Counted from the stretch's first letter, positions 15,163-24,130 are shown. The stretch is DNA of 64,000 nt from Nocardia brasiliensis NBRC 14402 (GCF_000308475.2 NZ_BAFT02000094.1:1-64000); one strand, 5' to 3'. A program made the numbers and translations. Notes: a model not told the origin generated them from the sequence alone.

Positions 15163-17121
15163 TCAGAGGGTGCGGGTGAGCCGATCGGTGAGGATGTGCG
15201 CGAACCGCGCCGGATCCTTCAGCTCGCCGCCCTCGGCCAGCACGGCGGTGCCGTACAGCAATTCGGCGGTCTCGGTCAGCTCGGGCACCTTGCCCGCGTC
15301 CGCGTCCTCCTTGCGCGTGTCGTACGCGTCGCGCAGGCCGGTGACCAGCGGATGCGTCGGATTGAGCTCCAGAATCCGCTTGGACTCCGGCAGCGCCTGC
15401 CCGGACGCGCGGTACATCCGCTCCAGCATCGGGGTGAAGTCGAAGACATCACCGACCAGGCAGGCGGGCGAGGTGGTGAGCCGGTTGGTGAGGCGCACCT
15501 CCTTGATGTTCTCGTCCAGGGTCTTGCCGAGCCAGGTGAGCACCTCGGCGAAGTCCTTGTCCTGCTGTTCGCGCAGCGCCTCGGAGGCCTTCTTCTCCTC
15601 CTCGGACTCCAAGTCGACCTCGCCCTTGGAAATCGAGGTGAACGGCTTGCCGTCGAAGTCCGGCACCGAGCCGACCCACATCTCGTCGACCGGGTCGGTC
15701 AGGATCAGCACCTCGCGGCCCTTGGCCTTGAAAGCCTCCATGTGCGGGGAGCTTTCGATCTGCTGCCGGGATTCGCCGGTCATGTAGTAGATCGCGTCCT
15801 GGCCCTCGGGCATCCGCTCGACGTACTGGGCGAGCGTGGTCAGCTCGGACTCGGAATTCGTCGAGGCGAACGACGACACCTGCAGGATGGTCTCGCGGTT
15901 GTCGAAATCGCCGAGCAGACCCTCCTTGAGCACCCGGCCGAATTCGCGCCAGAAGGTCTGGTACTTGCCCTGGTCCTCGGCGCCCTGCAGCTCCTTGACC
16001 GTGGACAGCACCTTCTTGACCAGCCGCTTGCGGATCATCTGGATCTGGCGGTCCTGCTGCAGGATCTCGCGGGACACGTTGAGCGAGAGGTCCTGCGCGT
16101 CCACCACACCCTTGACGAAGCGCAGGTACTCCGGCATCAGCTCTTCGCAGTTGTCCATGATGAACACCCGCTTGACGTAGAGCTGCACACCACGCTTGTG
16201 CTCACGGGTGAACAGGTCGAACGGCGCCTGCGAGGGCAGGAACAGCAGCGCCTGATATTCGAAGGTGCCCTCCGCCTTCATCGGGATGATCTCCAGCGGA
16301 TCGTCCCAGGCGTGGCTGACGTGCTTGTAGAACTCCTTGTACTCCTCGTCGCTGACCTCGCTCTTCGGGCGGGTCCACAACGCCTTCATGGAGTTGAGGG
16401 TCTGGTCCTCGAGGATGGTCTTTTCGGACTTCTCCTCGCCCTCTCCCTCGGTGACGGTCCGCTCGACCTGCATGCGGATCGGCCACGCGATGAAGTCGGA
16501 GTACTTCTTGACGATCTCCCGAAGCTTCCACTCCTGGGTGTAGTCGAAAAGGTGGTCTTCCTCGTCGGCGGGCTTCAGGTGCAGCGATACCGCGGTGCCC
16601 TGCGGGGCCTCGTCGAGGGTTTCGATGGTGTAGGTCGAGCTGCCGGCGGCGGATTCCCACCGGGTGCCCTCGGTCTCCCCGGCGCGCCGGGTGGTCAGCG
16701 TGACCTTGTCGGCGACCATGAAGGTCGAGTAGAAGCCGATGCCGAATTGGCCGATCAGCTCCTCGGCCGCGGCCTCGGACTTCGCCTCGTTGAGCTTCTT
16801 GCGCAGCTCGGCGGTGCCGGACTTGGCCAGGGTGCCGATCAGGTCGACCACCTCGGCGCGGGACATGCCGATGCCGTTGTCTCGAACGGTGAGGATCCGG
16901 TTGTCCTTGTCCACCGCCAGCTCGATGTGGAGGTCGGACGTGTCGACGTGCAGATCCTTGTCCCGGAAGGACTCCAGCCGCAGCTTGTCCAGCGCGTCGG
17001 AGGAGTTCGAGATCAGCTCCCGCAGGAAGGTGTCCTTGTTGGAGTAGACCGAATGGATCATCAGCTCGAGCAGCTGATGGGTTTCTGCCTGGAACTCGAG
17101 TTGTTCGACGTGCTCTGTCAC
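15163..17121 (-). CDS. htpG: Molecular chaperone HtpG (bacterial Hsp90)
   Basis: This 652-residue ATP-dependent cytosolic chaperone remodels client proteins. The N-terminal GHKL ATPase signatures are complete: ELISNSSDAL, DNGIGM and GQFGIGFYS. Middle-domain blocks (NVSREILQQD) and a C-terminal dimerisation region follow. The length is usual for bacterial HtpG. The GTG start overlaps the TGA of the upstream nuclease gene (shared GTGA), so translation is probably coupled. The frame continues open upstream on the same strand, but that part is the shifted shadow of the nuclease gene. A perfect palindromic terminator follows. Confidence 0.96.
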   Translation of the reverse strand: MTEHVEQLEFQAETHQLLELMIHSVYSNKDTFLRELISNSSDALDKLRLESFRDKDLHVDTSDLHIELAVDKDNRILTVRDNGIGMSRAEVVDLIGTLAKSGTAELRKKLNEAKSEAAAEELIGQFGIGFYSTFMVADKVTLTTRRAGETEGTRWESAAGSSTYTIETLDEAPQGTAVSLHLKPADEEDHLFDYTQEWKLREIVKKYSDFIAWPIRMQVERTVTEGEGEEKSEKTILEDQTLNSMKALWTRPKSEVSDEEYKEFYKHVSHAWDDPLEIIPMKAEGTFEYQALLFLPSQAPFDLFTREHKRGVQLYVKRVFIMDNCEELMPEYLRFVKGVVDAQDLSLNVSREILQQDRQIQMIRKRLVKKVLSTVKELQGAEDQGKYQTFWREFGRVLKEGLLGDFDNRETILQVSSFASTNSESELTTLAQYVERMPEGQDAIYYMTGESRQQIESSPHMEAFKAKGREVLILTDPVDEMWVGSVPDFDGKPFTSISKGEVDLESEEEKKASEALREQQDKDFAEVLTWLGKTLDENIKEVRLTNRLTTSPACLVGDVFDFTPMLERMYRASGQALPESKRILELNPTHPLVTGLRDAYDTRKEDADAGKVPELTETAELLYGTAVLAEGGELKDPARFAHILTDRLTRTL

Positions 17122-18809
17122 GTCGCGATAGTACGTCTCCCGAAATCCTCGAGGCCAGGAACCTCCAGGTCGGCCCGATTCGACATCCATTCGCGCAGCA
17201 CCTGGGTGGCGCGCACGTCGTCCTCGTTGTACTCCAGCAAACGGGTGCGCTGGGACATGTCCGGCGCGTCCTCGTAGCCGACGGCCAGCCGATACCAGCT
17301 CATCGACGCCTCGCCGCCCGCCTCGGAGTCGCGCCAGGCGAAGCCCGCGACCGGCGCGATCTTCTTGAGTCCCTTGCCGTTCGGGCAGATGAACTGGTCG
17401 GACACGGCCTGGAACATGTCCACCCATTCCGGCCCGTCCACGAACGCGCGCACCTGGTCCACCGTCGGCACGCCCGGCCTGCCCGCGAACCGGCGCGCCG
17501 ACTCGTACAGCCACTTGTCCTCGGCGGTACGCGAATAGCAGTAGGCGGCAAAGGTTTTCCCGTGCGCCCTGGTTTCCGCGCGCACCGTCATCAGCCAGGT
17601 CCAGAATTCGCCGAAGGAGCGGCCCTCGTCCTCGGTGGGCAGCGGGTCCCAGGTGACGAACGGGCGGTACACCCCGTCGAGCAGCGTGCCCCACAGATAC
17701 GCGCCGTACTCCTGGAAGCTCTCCAGGTCCACGTCGACCTCGACGTCGGCCCGCTGCACCTGCACCGAGGGCACCCGGCGTACCAGCGGTGCGCCCGCGA
17801 TCCAGGCCCGGGCGGTGACCACCGCCTCGTCGAACGGGCCGTGCTGCCAATCGTCCGGGTCCTCGCCGGTCCAGCTCGCCAGATCGTCGATGGTCTGCAC
17901 GTCGTGCCTGCGCAGCACCTCGGCGCGGGAACCGGGCGCGACCAGGCTGACGTCGCGGTGCTCGATGAGCCAGCCCTCGCAGCTCGGCCCCTCGATACTG
18001 CGCGTCCACCACGGGCACTGCCGGCACTCGGGCACCTTGGACGGCACCGTCGGCAATTCCCCGCGGACCACCGCGACCCGGTCGGCATAGCGTTGGTCGT
18101 AGTCGGCCAGGATGGGCCCGAGGTCGTGCACGAGGATGCGGTCGAAGTGATAGCCGATCACGCCGCCGACCAGGGCGGGGCTGGCCAGGCCGTGCCGCTG
18201 CAACATTCGGTAGAGGTGCGCGAGGCGCTGCTGGTCCCGGGGCTGCTGGCGGAGTTTGCGGTGCCGATCCGGTTGCGGATCCCAGTGATACGGGTCCGAG
18301 GTGGTCGGGTGGAAATCGGCGGGCTCGGGCTGGCGCGGGTCGGTCACCTTGTGGTTCACCACGATCACCGGGATATAGCCGCCGCGGTCGGCGTCGTGCA
18401 GCAGGATCTCCGAGCCGCCGCGCCGGCCGGTCTCCGGTTCCTGCGGTAGCAGGGCGCCCCAGATGTGGCGCACGCCGTCGGCACACGCCTGCATGGTGGC
18501 CGCGGCTCGTTCGGACGCCCGCAGCGCCGGATCGATGACCACCCAGCCGTCCGGATCCGCCGCGATCAACGCGTCCCGCACGCGTAGCCGATGCGCGGTG
18601 GCGGCCTCGCGGCGCTGCCGCACGCCCGGGTCTTCGCTGACGCCCGTCAGGGCTCCCGGATGGGCCGCGTCCAGATGCAGCCGGTGCCGGCAACCGATCA
18701 GCGCGCGCGCGTCGATGAAGGGGGTCGGCGCATCCGCGACACCGGCCGGCCGTTCCACGGCCATGCCGTTGTGCTTGCGACCTTCCCGGTCACCGATGCC
18801 CGAATCCAC
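17118..18809 (-). CDS. TM0106 family RecB-like putative nuclease
   Basis: This protein of about 560 residues begins with an N-terminal half containing FIDARALIGCRHRLHLDA and a Cys-rich segment (PECRQCPWWTRSIEGPSCEG). It ends in an RNase-H-like 3'-5' exonuclease domain with DVDLESF, FAAYCYSRTAEDKW and EYNEDDV. This is the layout of the TM0106 family (Rv2119 type), thought to be a RecB-like nuclease with an Fe-S or zinc-like cysteine cluster. The role in DNA or RNA repair is not established. The start is uncertain: GTG 18809 is used, but CTG 18818 has better spacing from the strong GGGAGGG, and GTG 18866 and ATG 18764 are also open. It overlaps htpG by four bases. Confidence 0.82.
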   Translation of the reverse strand: MDSGIGDREGRKHNGMAVERPAGVADAPTPFIDARALIGCRHRLHLDAAHPGALTGVSEDPGVRQRREAATAHRLRVRDALIAADPDGWVVIDPALRASERAAATMQACADGVRHIWGALLPQEPETGRRGGSEILLHDADRGGYIPVIVVNHKVTDPRQPEPADFHPTTSDPYHWDPQPDRHRKLRQQPRDQQRLAHLYRMLQRHGLASPALVGGVIGYHFDRILVHDLGPILADYDQRYADRVAVVRGELPTVPSKVPECRQCPWWTRSIEGPSCEGWLIEHRDVSLVAPGSRAEVLRRHDVQTIDDLASWTGEDPDDWQHGPFDEAVVTARAWIAGAPLVRRVPSVQVQRADVEVDVDLESFQEYGAYLWGTLLDGVYRPFVTWDPLPTEDEGRSFGEFWTWLMTVRAETRAHGKTFAAYCYSRTAEDKWLYESARRFAGRPGVPTVDQVRAFVDGPEWVDMFQAVSDQFICPNGKGLKKIAPVAGFAWRDSEAGGEASMSWYRLAVGYEDAPDMSQRTRLLEYNEDDVRATQVLREWMSNRADLEVPGLEDFGRRTIAT

Positions 18810-19030
18810 GTAATGCAGTATGGTCCCTCCCCCCGACAAACCCACGAACCCCGTGCGCACGGGCACGTTTCGAGCCGCTCCCCACTTGCCTTCGGTACCG
18901 GGAGCGAGGCCCTACGCTCTTGGCTGTCGCAGTTGAACCGATAGGGTATGGACAAACCGTGTGACATGGGCGGACGGGCTTTCCCCGGCGTCGTACTGCC
19001 ATGGCAAACCAGCATGACGGAGGGCCTTCG

Positions 19031-19675
19031 ATGGGGTTGTTCACGAAGCGCAAGCGGCGGCCGAGCCGCAGGGCCGAGGCGAAAGCCCTCAAGCACAAGG
19101 CCGGTCTGGAGGCCAAACTGGTCGCCAAGAACGACCGCAAGGCCCGCCGCGCGGAGGCCCGTACCCAGCGCAAGGTGGCCAAGGCCCAGATCTCCACGCT
19201 GCAGGCGGAGGAGAAGGCCGCGCTCAAGGTGGCGGCGCGGGCCGAGCGCGAACTGTTCAGCGCGAGCCAGGTGAAGAAGTACCTCGGCGTGGCCCGGGTG
19301 CTGATCCCGGTGCTCGCGCCGCTGGCCTACCGCGCCGCGACCTTCGTGCGCGGCCAGCTCGACATCCGCAAGGCCCAGCAGCTCGGGATCGGCATCGAGC
19401 AGCTCGGCGACTTCGCCGGCCACGGCGCCCGGTTGCAGGCCCGGATCGCGAATACCGAAGCGGCCCTTGGCAAGGTCGGCGCGCAGGACGGCAAGGACAA
19501 GGGCGACACGCAGAAGTTCGTCGCCTCGACCCAGGCCCGCCTGGACAGCCTGGCCACCGCGGTGCAGACCGCCGAGCAGATGCCCGCGCCCCGCCGCCGC
19601 ACGGTGCACGCCTCCATCTCCGAGGAGCTGTCCCAGGTCGAGTCCGACGTACTGGCCCGCCTCGGCGTGCGCTGA
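19031..19675 (+). CDS. DUF6474 family protein
   Basis: This 214-residue protein begins MGLFTKRKRRPSRRAEAKAL and has a long Lys/Arg/Ala/Glu-rich helical region to about residue 85, probably coiled coil. A short hydrophobic segment (YLGVARVLIPVLAPLAYRAAT) follows, then a helical tail. The ATG at 19031 has GGAGGG six bases upstream and is preferred over the ATG at 19001. It resembles Rv3850 of M. tuberculosis. The function is unknown; the basic helices suggest contact with membrane or nucleic acid. Confidence 0.82.
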   Translation: MGLFTKRKRRPSRRAEAKALKHKAGLEAKLVAKNDRKARRAEARTQRKVAKAQISTLQAEEKAALKVAARAERELFSASQVKKYLGVARVLIPVLAPLAYRAATFVRGQLDIRKAQQLGIGIEQLGDFAGHGARLQARIANTEAALGKVGAQDGKDKGDTQKFVASTQARLDSLATAVQTAEQMPAPRRRTVHASISEELSQVESDVLARLGVR

Positions 19676-19687
19676 CCCCCTTTCGCG

Positions 19688-20212
19688 ATGTCCGAGTCAC
19701 CGACCAGCGGCCACCTGCGCGGTGGCCTGGTCGGTGTGCTGGTCGCCGTGCTCGCGATCGCCGCGCACGGCGTCGCCGGCGGTGGCCTGCCGGGTTCGGC
19801 GGAGTCGGCGCTGGTACTGCTGGCGGCCGCGGTATCGGGTTGCGCGGCAGCCAGACTCGCGGCCGCGCCCGCCGCGGTGCTCACCTTGCTGGCCCTCGGG
19901 CAGCTCGCGGGTCATCTCGCGTTGTCCGGCCTGATCGGCCACGAACACACCACCGCGACGACCGCGGTCCCCGTCCTGCCCACCGGGTGGATGCTCGTCG
20001 CGCACGCGGTGGCCACCGCCGGCTGCGCCGCGCTGATCACGACCGCCGAGCGGCTCTACGCCGCGGCCTCCGGCGCGGTGCGCGCGGTACTCGCGAAGCC
20101 GCCCCCGGTGCGCGTCGCGGGCCCGGCGCACTGGTCCAATCCTGGTCTCCCGCACTATCACTGCACTCCGAACGGGGCGATCGGCCCGCGCGCGCCACCG
20201 GTGCCCGCCTGA
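19688..20212 (+). CDS. Small integral membrane protein, probable copper operon
   Basis: This 174-residue protein has about four transmembrane helices (GGLVGVLVAVLAIAAHGVAG, SALVLLAAAVSGCAAARLAA, and two more) and a His-containing loop (GLIGHEHTTATT). The C-terminal tail contains WSNPGLPHYHC. Histidines and cysteines in loops suit metal binding, but the family is not recognised. It lies 12 bases after the DUF6474 gene and 38 bases before a YcnI gene, followed by CopC and CopD genes, suggesting one transcript. A role in copper handling is inferred from neighbours only. Confidence 0.75.
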   Translation: MSESPTSGHLRGGLVGVLVAVLAIAAHGVAGGGLPGSAESALVLLAAAVSGCAAARLAAAPAAVLTLLALGQLAGHLALSGLIGHEHTTATTAVPVLPTGWMLVAHAVATAGCAALITTAERLYAAASGAVRAVLAKPPPVRVAGPAHWSNPGLPHYHCTPNGAIGPRAPPVPA

Positions 20213-20250
20213 CCGCCGCACCACTCCCCCTCGGACAGAAAAGACCTCCC

Positions 20251-20904
20251 ATGTACCGTTCGATTTCGCGCGCCACCGGCACCGCCGCTGCCGCCGCCAC
20301 GTTCGCGCTGCTGGCCTGCGGTAGCGCCGCCGCGCACGTCACCGTCGACGCGCCGGGCGCCCAGCAGGGCTCCTACGCGGTGGCCACCTTCCGGGTGCCC
20401 ACCGAATCCGAGACCGCGAGCACCACCGCGCTCACCGTCACCGTGCCCAACCTGAAAAGCGCACGCACCGAACCGATTCCGGGCTGGTCGGCCAAGGTCG
20501 AGAAGAACGAGAAGGCCGAGATCACCGCGATCACCTGGACCGCGGAGCCGGGTAACCCGGGCGTCGGCCCCGGCCAGTTCCAGCGCTTCGCCGTCTCGGT
20601 CGGGCCGCTGCCCAAGCAGGAGTCCGTCAGCTTCCCGACCAAGCAGACCTACAGCGACGGCAAAGTCGTCGCGTGGGACCAGCCCGCGGGCAAAGACGGT
20701 GCCGAGCCCGAACATCCGGCGCCGTCGCTCACCCTGGCCAAGGGCAAGGCGACCGACGATCACAGCGTCGACACCGCGAGCGCGGACCGTCCCGCCGACG
20801 ACACCGACAACACCGCGCGCTGGCTCGGCGGCATCGGGCTGGCGCTGGGCCTGCTCGGCGTCGCGCTCGGTCTCGGCAACGTGATCCGGGCACGGCAGTC
20901 GTGA
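20251..20904 (+). CDS. YcnI family (DUF1775) copper-binding exported protein
   Basis: This 217-residue protein has a signal peptide (MYRSISRATGTAAAAATFAL, cleavage near AAAHVTV) so that the mature form starts with the copper-ligand histidine of YcnI proteins. The beta-rich DUF1775 domain includes FRVPTESETASTTALTVTVP, PGWSAKVEK and FAVSVGPLP. It ends in a Asp/Thr-rich linker and one C-terminal transmembrane helix (WLGGIGLALGLLGVALGLG). Members bind Cu(II) through the N-terminal His and a conserved Trp. The downstream CopC gene overlaps it by four bases. Confidence 0.92.
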   Translation: MYRSISRATGTAAAAATFALLACGSAAAHVTVDAPGAQQGSYAVATFRVPTESETASTTALTVTVPNLKSARTEPIPGWSAKVEKNEKAEITAITWTAEPGNPGVGPGQFQRFAVSVGPLPKQESVSFPTKQTYSDGKVVAWDQPAGKDGAEPEHPAPSLTLAKGKATDDHSVDTASADRPADDTDNTARWLGGIGLALGLLGVALGLGNVIRARQS

Positions 20905-21443
20905 CCCGCCGGCTGTTCACCGCGCTCGTCGCGGGACTGTTCCTACTCGGATTCGGCCTGGCCGCAACGGGAACCGCGGCCGCGCATTCCGCCCCGACCG
21001 GCAGCGTGCCGGAGGACGGCGCGACGATCGAGGTGGGTCCCGCGCGGGCCAGCATCACCTTCAACGAGGCGTTGCAGCCCAACTACCCGTCGCTCACCGT
21101 GGTCGGGCCGGACGGCAACCTGTGGTCCAAGGGCGAGCCGACGGTGGAGGGCAACACCGTCAGCGTGCCGGTGGGCGAACTCGGCCCGGCCGGGGTGTAC
21201 ACCGTCGCCTACCGGGTGACCTCCGCCGACGGCCACCCGGTCAGCGGCAAGCGGCAGTTCACGCTCAGCAAGGCGGGCAACGGTGTCCCCGGGCCCAAAC
21301 CCGGTGCCAAGAACGGTAATTCGGACGAGGAGGAGTCCGGCGGCGTGCCGCTGTGGGTCTTCATCGTCGGCGCCGTCGTGCTGTTCGGCGGCGGGCTCGC
21401 GTTCGCCCTGTTCGGCGGCAGGAGCCGGAAAACACGACAGTGA
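20901..21443 (+). CDS. CopC domain copper resistance/uptake protein
   Basis: This 180-residue exported protein has a signal peptide ending before HSAPTGSVPEDG, so His1 of the mature protein is positioned for Cu(II) binding as in CopC. The domain contains FNEALQPNYPSLTVVGPDG and YRVTSADGHPVSGKRQF, whose DGH is a usual ligand pair. A C-terminal helix (PLWVFIVGAVVLFGGGLAFA) tethers it to the membrane. The GTG start overlaps the YcnI stop and its own stop overlaps the CopD start, both as GTGA, indicating tight coupling. Confidence 0.92.
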   Translation: MTRRLFTALVAGLFLLGFGLAATGTAAAHSAPTGSVPEDGATIEVGPARASITFNEALQPNYPSLTVVGPDGNLWSKGEPTVEGNTVSVPVGELGPAGVYTVAYRVTSADGHPVSGKRQFTLSKAGNGVPGPKPGAKNGNSDEEESGGVPLWVFIVGAVVLFGGGLAFALFGGRSRKTRQ

Positions 21444-22393
21444 CCGGTAAGACGATCGGCGGCGGCGCGCGGCGGGACACCGCGGGCGCGCCGTGGCCGG
21501 TGCTGTTGATCGTCCCGGCCGGGCTGCTCGGCGTGCTGCTCGCCTGGGCGCTGAGCCTGCCCGCCGGGTTCGCCGCGCAATCGGTGGCTCGGGTGCTCGC
21601 CGACGGTGCGGGTGCAGTGGTGCTCGGCCTCGCCGCACTGCCCCGGGTGCACGCGAAGTTGTCGCCGCCGTGGCGCCTGCTCGCCATGCTCGCCGGATTC
21701 TGGTGCGGCACCGAGTTCGCGGTGCTGGTGGCCGAGGCGGCCGAGGTGCTCGGCGTGCCGGTCGGCGGGCTCGGCGCGGGGTCGTTCGGCGACTACCTGC
21801 TCGACGTGAGCGGCGGCCAGGTCGGCATCGCGATCCTGATCGGCGCGGGCGCGATCGCCTGCTACGCGGCGCTGGCCTTCCGGCGGACCGATATCGCCGC
21901 GCCGGACCTGGTGCTCGTCTTCGCGGCGGTCACGCTGGCGCTGCGCCCGATCACCGGGCACATGTCCCAGCACGCGTTCGGCTCGGTGCTGGCCGCGGTG
22001 CACGCGCTGGCCGCGGCGGCCTGGTTCGGGCTGCTGGTCGCGCTCGCGCTGGTGGTCCGTACCCGCGGCACGTGGGCCGTTGCGCTGCCCCGGTATTCGG
22101 CCATGGCACTGCCGCTGGTCGTGCTCGTCGCGGTGACCGGGCTGTTGAACGGACTGCTCGAGGTCGGCGGGATCACGCCGTTCTTCGACACCGGCTACGG
22201 CCGCATCCTGCTCGCGAAAACCGTGGTGCTGCTCGGTCTGCTCGGGCTGGGCTGGTGGTGGCGGCGCAGCTGGGTGGGCCGGGCCGCCGACCATCGCGTG
22301 ACCGCCGATGCCTCGCTGCGCCGAGCGGTCCTCGAGGTCGTCGTGATGGCCCTCGCCTTCGGGCTCGCGGCCACCCTCGCGGTCACCGCCTGA
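21440..22393 (+). CDS. CopD domain copper transport membrane protein
   Basis: This 317-residue protein has eight or so transmembrane helices with the CopD hallmarks: a central GHMSQHAFGSVLAAVHALAA segment containing several His residues, AAWFGLLVALALVVRTRG, and TGLLNGLLEVGG with the following YGRILLAKTVV. CopD proteins work with CopC to bring copper across the membrane. It is the last gene of the YcnI-CopC-CopD operon and begins with GTG inside the CopC stop. No sensor gene is next to the operon. Confidence 0.92.
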   Translation: MTGKTIGGGARRDTAGAPWPVLLIVPAGLLGVLLAWALSLPAGFAAQSVARVLADGAGAVVLGLAALPRVHAKLSPPWRLLAMLAGFWCGTEFAVLVAEAAEVLGVPVGGLGAGSFGDYLLDVSGGQVGIAILIGAGAIACYAALAFRRTDIAAPDLVLVFAAVTLALRPITGHMSQHAFGSVLAAVHALAAAAWFGLLVALALVVRTRGTWAVALPRYSAMALPLVVLVAVTGLLNGLLEVGGITPFFDTGYGRILLAKTVVLLGLLGLGWWWRRSWVGRAADHRVTADASLRRAVLEVVVMALAFGLAATLAVTA

Positions 22394-22430
22394 CCCAGGT
22401 CCTGACCGGACGACCGAGAGCAGAACCGGT

Positions 22431-22436
22431 TACTGT
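22431..22436 (+). promoter_or_regulatory. -10 hexamer of leaderless promoter (SRPBCC gene)
   Basis: TACTGT lies exactly six bases before the ATG at 22443; TTACTGT is near-consensus. Confidence 0.45.
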
Positions 22437-22442
22437 TCGGGC

Positions 22443-22922
22443 ATGACCGAAGTGAAGATCGTCGAGGACTGTGCCGCGTCGGCGGAATCCGCGTTCGCGT
22501 ACATCGACGACTATCAGAACCTGCCGCGCTTCCTGCACGGCATCCAGTCCTTCACCCCGGTCGGCACGCAGACGACCGGCGTCGGCGCGGCCTTCGACGG
22601 GCACATCAAGCTCGGCCCCGCCTCGCTGAAATCGCGGATCGAGGTGGTGCGCTGGGAGGAGAACAAGGTCATCGCGGTGAAGTCGATCAAGGGCTTCGAG
22701 ATCGAATCGACCTTCCTGTTCCATCCCCAGGGCGACGCGCGGTGCACCGTCGACGCGATCGTCGACTACCGGGTGCCCGGCGGACTGGCCGGACGCGCGC
22801 TCGGCAAGACCATCGAACCGTTCGTGAAGATCGCGGTGCAGCACACCACGCACAACCTGATCACCCAGATCGCCGCCTTCCACGCCGCCCGCGCCGGCGA
22901 ATCGGATCAGCCGGTGCGCTGA
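22443..22922 (+). CDS. SRPBCC (START/Bet v1-like) family protein
   Basis: This 159-residue protein starts MTEVKIVEDCAASAESAFAY, the typical beta1-alpha1 entry of the polyketide-cyclase/dehydrase-like SRPBCC fold. It continues with IDDYQNLPRFLHGIQSF, FDGHIKLGPA and a long C-terminal helix. Such proteins bind hydrophobic ligands in a cavity. The ligand is not evident. It is monocistronic with a leaderless promoter, TACTGT six bases before the ATG. Confidence 0.83.
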   Translation: MTEVKIVEDCAASAESAFAYIDDYQNLPRFLHGIQSFTPVGTQTTGVGAAFDGHIKLGPASLKSRIEVVRWEENKVIAVKSIKGFEIESTFLFHPQGDARCTVDAIVDYRVPGGLAGRALGKTIEPFVKIAVQHTTHNLITQIAAFHAARAGESDQPVR

Positions 22923-22980
22923 GCGCGCGAGCGGCGAATCCGGCGACCCGGCAACCTAGCGGTGACCAATGCCACAGGCA

Positions 22981-22986
22981 TAGCCT
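22981..22986 (+). promoter_or_regulatory. -10 hexamer (DUF5313 gene)
   Basis: TAGCCT lies exactly six bases before the ATG at 22993, the same hexamer as at 7167. Confidence 0.4.
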
Positions 22987-22992
22987 GAAGGT

Positions 22993-23358
22993 ATGAAAAC
23001 CCCCACGATGCGGCAACGGATCGCCTACGATCTCGGCCGCGAGCTCCCCGGGGAGCTGCACGAGTGGGTCATCCACGACCTCGTCGGACACGGGGCCATG
23101 GAGCGCTATCTCGTCCGGTTTCTCGGCCCCGTTATCCCGTTCTTCGCGCTGGTCCTGCTCTTTCCGGGACCGATGGCGCTCAAGCTCGGGTTGATCGTGA
23201 TGATGATCGTGCCGCTGGTCATCTTCACCGTCGCGCTCAGCTACGTCTGGCGCCGCTTCCGCCTCGTCCAGCACGGACTGAACCCCGAGCTGGCCGACCA
23301 CGCCAAATTCTCCGAACACGATCGCGAGAGGTACGAACTGCGCTACGGGCACCGGTAG
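22993..23358 (+). CDS. DUF5313 family membrane protein
   Basis: This 121-residue protein has an amphipathic N-terminus with ELHEWVIHDLVGHGAMERY, two closely spaced transmembrane helices (about residues 42-80, including FFALVLLFPGPMALKLGLIV) and a polar tail rich in Arg and His. The pattern fits actinobacterial DUF5313 proteins of unknown function. Both termini are probably cytosolic. The promoter appears leaderless. Confidence 0.82.
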   Translation: MKTPTMRQRIAYDLGRELPGELHEWVIHDLVGHGAMERYLVRFLGPVIPFFALVLLFPGPMALKLGLIVMMIVPLVIFTVALSYVWRRFRLVQHGLNPELADHAKFSEHDRERYELRYGHR

Positions 23359-23401
23359 CGGCCCTCGGCACACCGGGAGCGAATCCCGCCTCGGCCGCCT
23401 T

Positions 23402-23407
23402 TAAGCT
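23402..23407 (+). promoter_or_regulatory. -10 hexamer (rraA)
   Basis: TAAGCT lies exactly six bases before the GTG at 23414. Confidence 0.45.
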
Positions 23408-23413
23408 GAGCGC

Positions 23414-23902
23414 GTGACCGAATCCCAGGACTTTGTTGCCACTGCCGACCTGGCCGACGAGATCGGCCCCGAGATCCGCAGCTGCGACACGCAGTTCATC
23501 CAGTTCGGTGGCCGCGCGGCCTTCGCAGGCCGGATCACCACCATCCGCTGCTTCCAGGACAACCTGTTGGTCAAGCAGACCCTCGGCGAACCCGGGCAGG
23601 GCAAGGTGCTGGTGGTCGACGGCGGCGCGAGCGTGCACACCGCGCTGGTCGGCGACATCATCGCCGGGCGCGGCGTGGACAACGGCTGGGCAGGCGTGAT
23701 CATCAACGGCGCGGTGCGCGACTCGGCGATCCTGCGCACCCTCGACATCGGGGTGAAGGCGCTCGGCACCAACCCGCGCAAGAGCACCCAGACCGGCACG
23801 GGCGATCGTGACGTCCCCGTCGAATTCGGTGGTGTCACTTTCGTTCCCGGCGACATGCTCTACAGCGATCACGACGGTGTCGTCGTGCGCGCCGAAGACT
23901 GA
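23414..23902 (+). CDS. rraA: RraA-like protein (putative HMG aldolase / RNase E regulator)
   Basis: This 162-residue protein has the RraA fold with the central GGRAAFAGRITTIRCFQDN, VDGGASVHTALVGD, GRGVDNGWAGVIINGAVRDS and PRKSTQTGTGDRDVPV blocks. M. tuberculosis Rv3853 is the counterpart. In E. coli RraA inhibits RNase E; other members are 4-hydroxy-4-methyl-2-oxoglutarate/oxaloacetate decarboxylases using a divalent metal. Both activities are possible. The GTG start is six bases after TAAGCT. The S4 gene converges from downstream with only 9 bases between stops. Confidence 0.92.
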   Translation: MTESQDFVATADLADEIGPEIRSCDTQFIQFGGRAAFAGRITTIRCFQDNLLVKQTLGEPGQGKVLVVDGGASVHTALVGDIIAGRGVDNGWAGVIINGAVRDSAILRTLDIGVKALGTNPRKSTQTGTGDRDVPVEFGGVTFVPGDMLYSDHDGVVVRAED

Positions 23903-23911
23903 ACGAGCAGC

Positions 23912-24130
23912 TCAGACCGATACTCTGGCCTTGTGTCCGGCCAGGGCGACGACGTCGCCGATCTGTAGCTGGCGACCGCGGCGCAGTTCCACCTCGTCGT
24001 TGACCCGGACCAGGCCGGAGGCGATCACCGTCTTCGCCTCGGAGCCGGATTCGATCAGGTTGGCCAGCTTGAGGAACTGACCTAGCCGAATAACTTCGTC
24101 ATCGATCGGTACGTCGACTGGTTCTGACAT
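23912..24130 (-). CDS. S4 domain RNA-binding protein
   Basis: This 72-residue protein is a single S4 domain: DEVIRLGQFLKLANLIESG, then AKTVIASGLVRVNDEVE and RRGRQLQIGDVVAL. The pattern matches small YbcJ/RlbA-like S4 proteins that bind structured RNA. The role is presumed to be in ribosome assembly or translation. The sequence before the ATG includes AAGG. It stands alone, divergent from lysX. Confidence 0.87.
   Translation of the reverse strand: MSEPVDVPIDDEVIRLGQFLKLANLIESGSEAKTVIASGLVRVNDEVELRRGRQLQIGDVVALAGHKARVSV

Noticed and set aside
15163..18693. One continuous 1176-residue reading frame covering htpG and the region upstream
   Set aside because: The upstream third is a GC-rich shadow of the nuclease gene in a different frame; HtpG homology begins at the GTG at 17121 with the expected family length.
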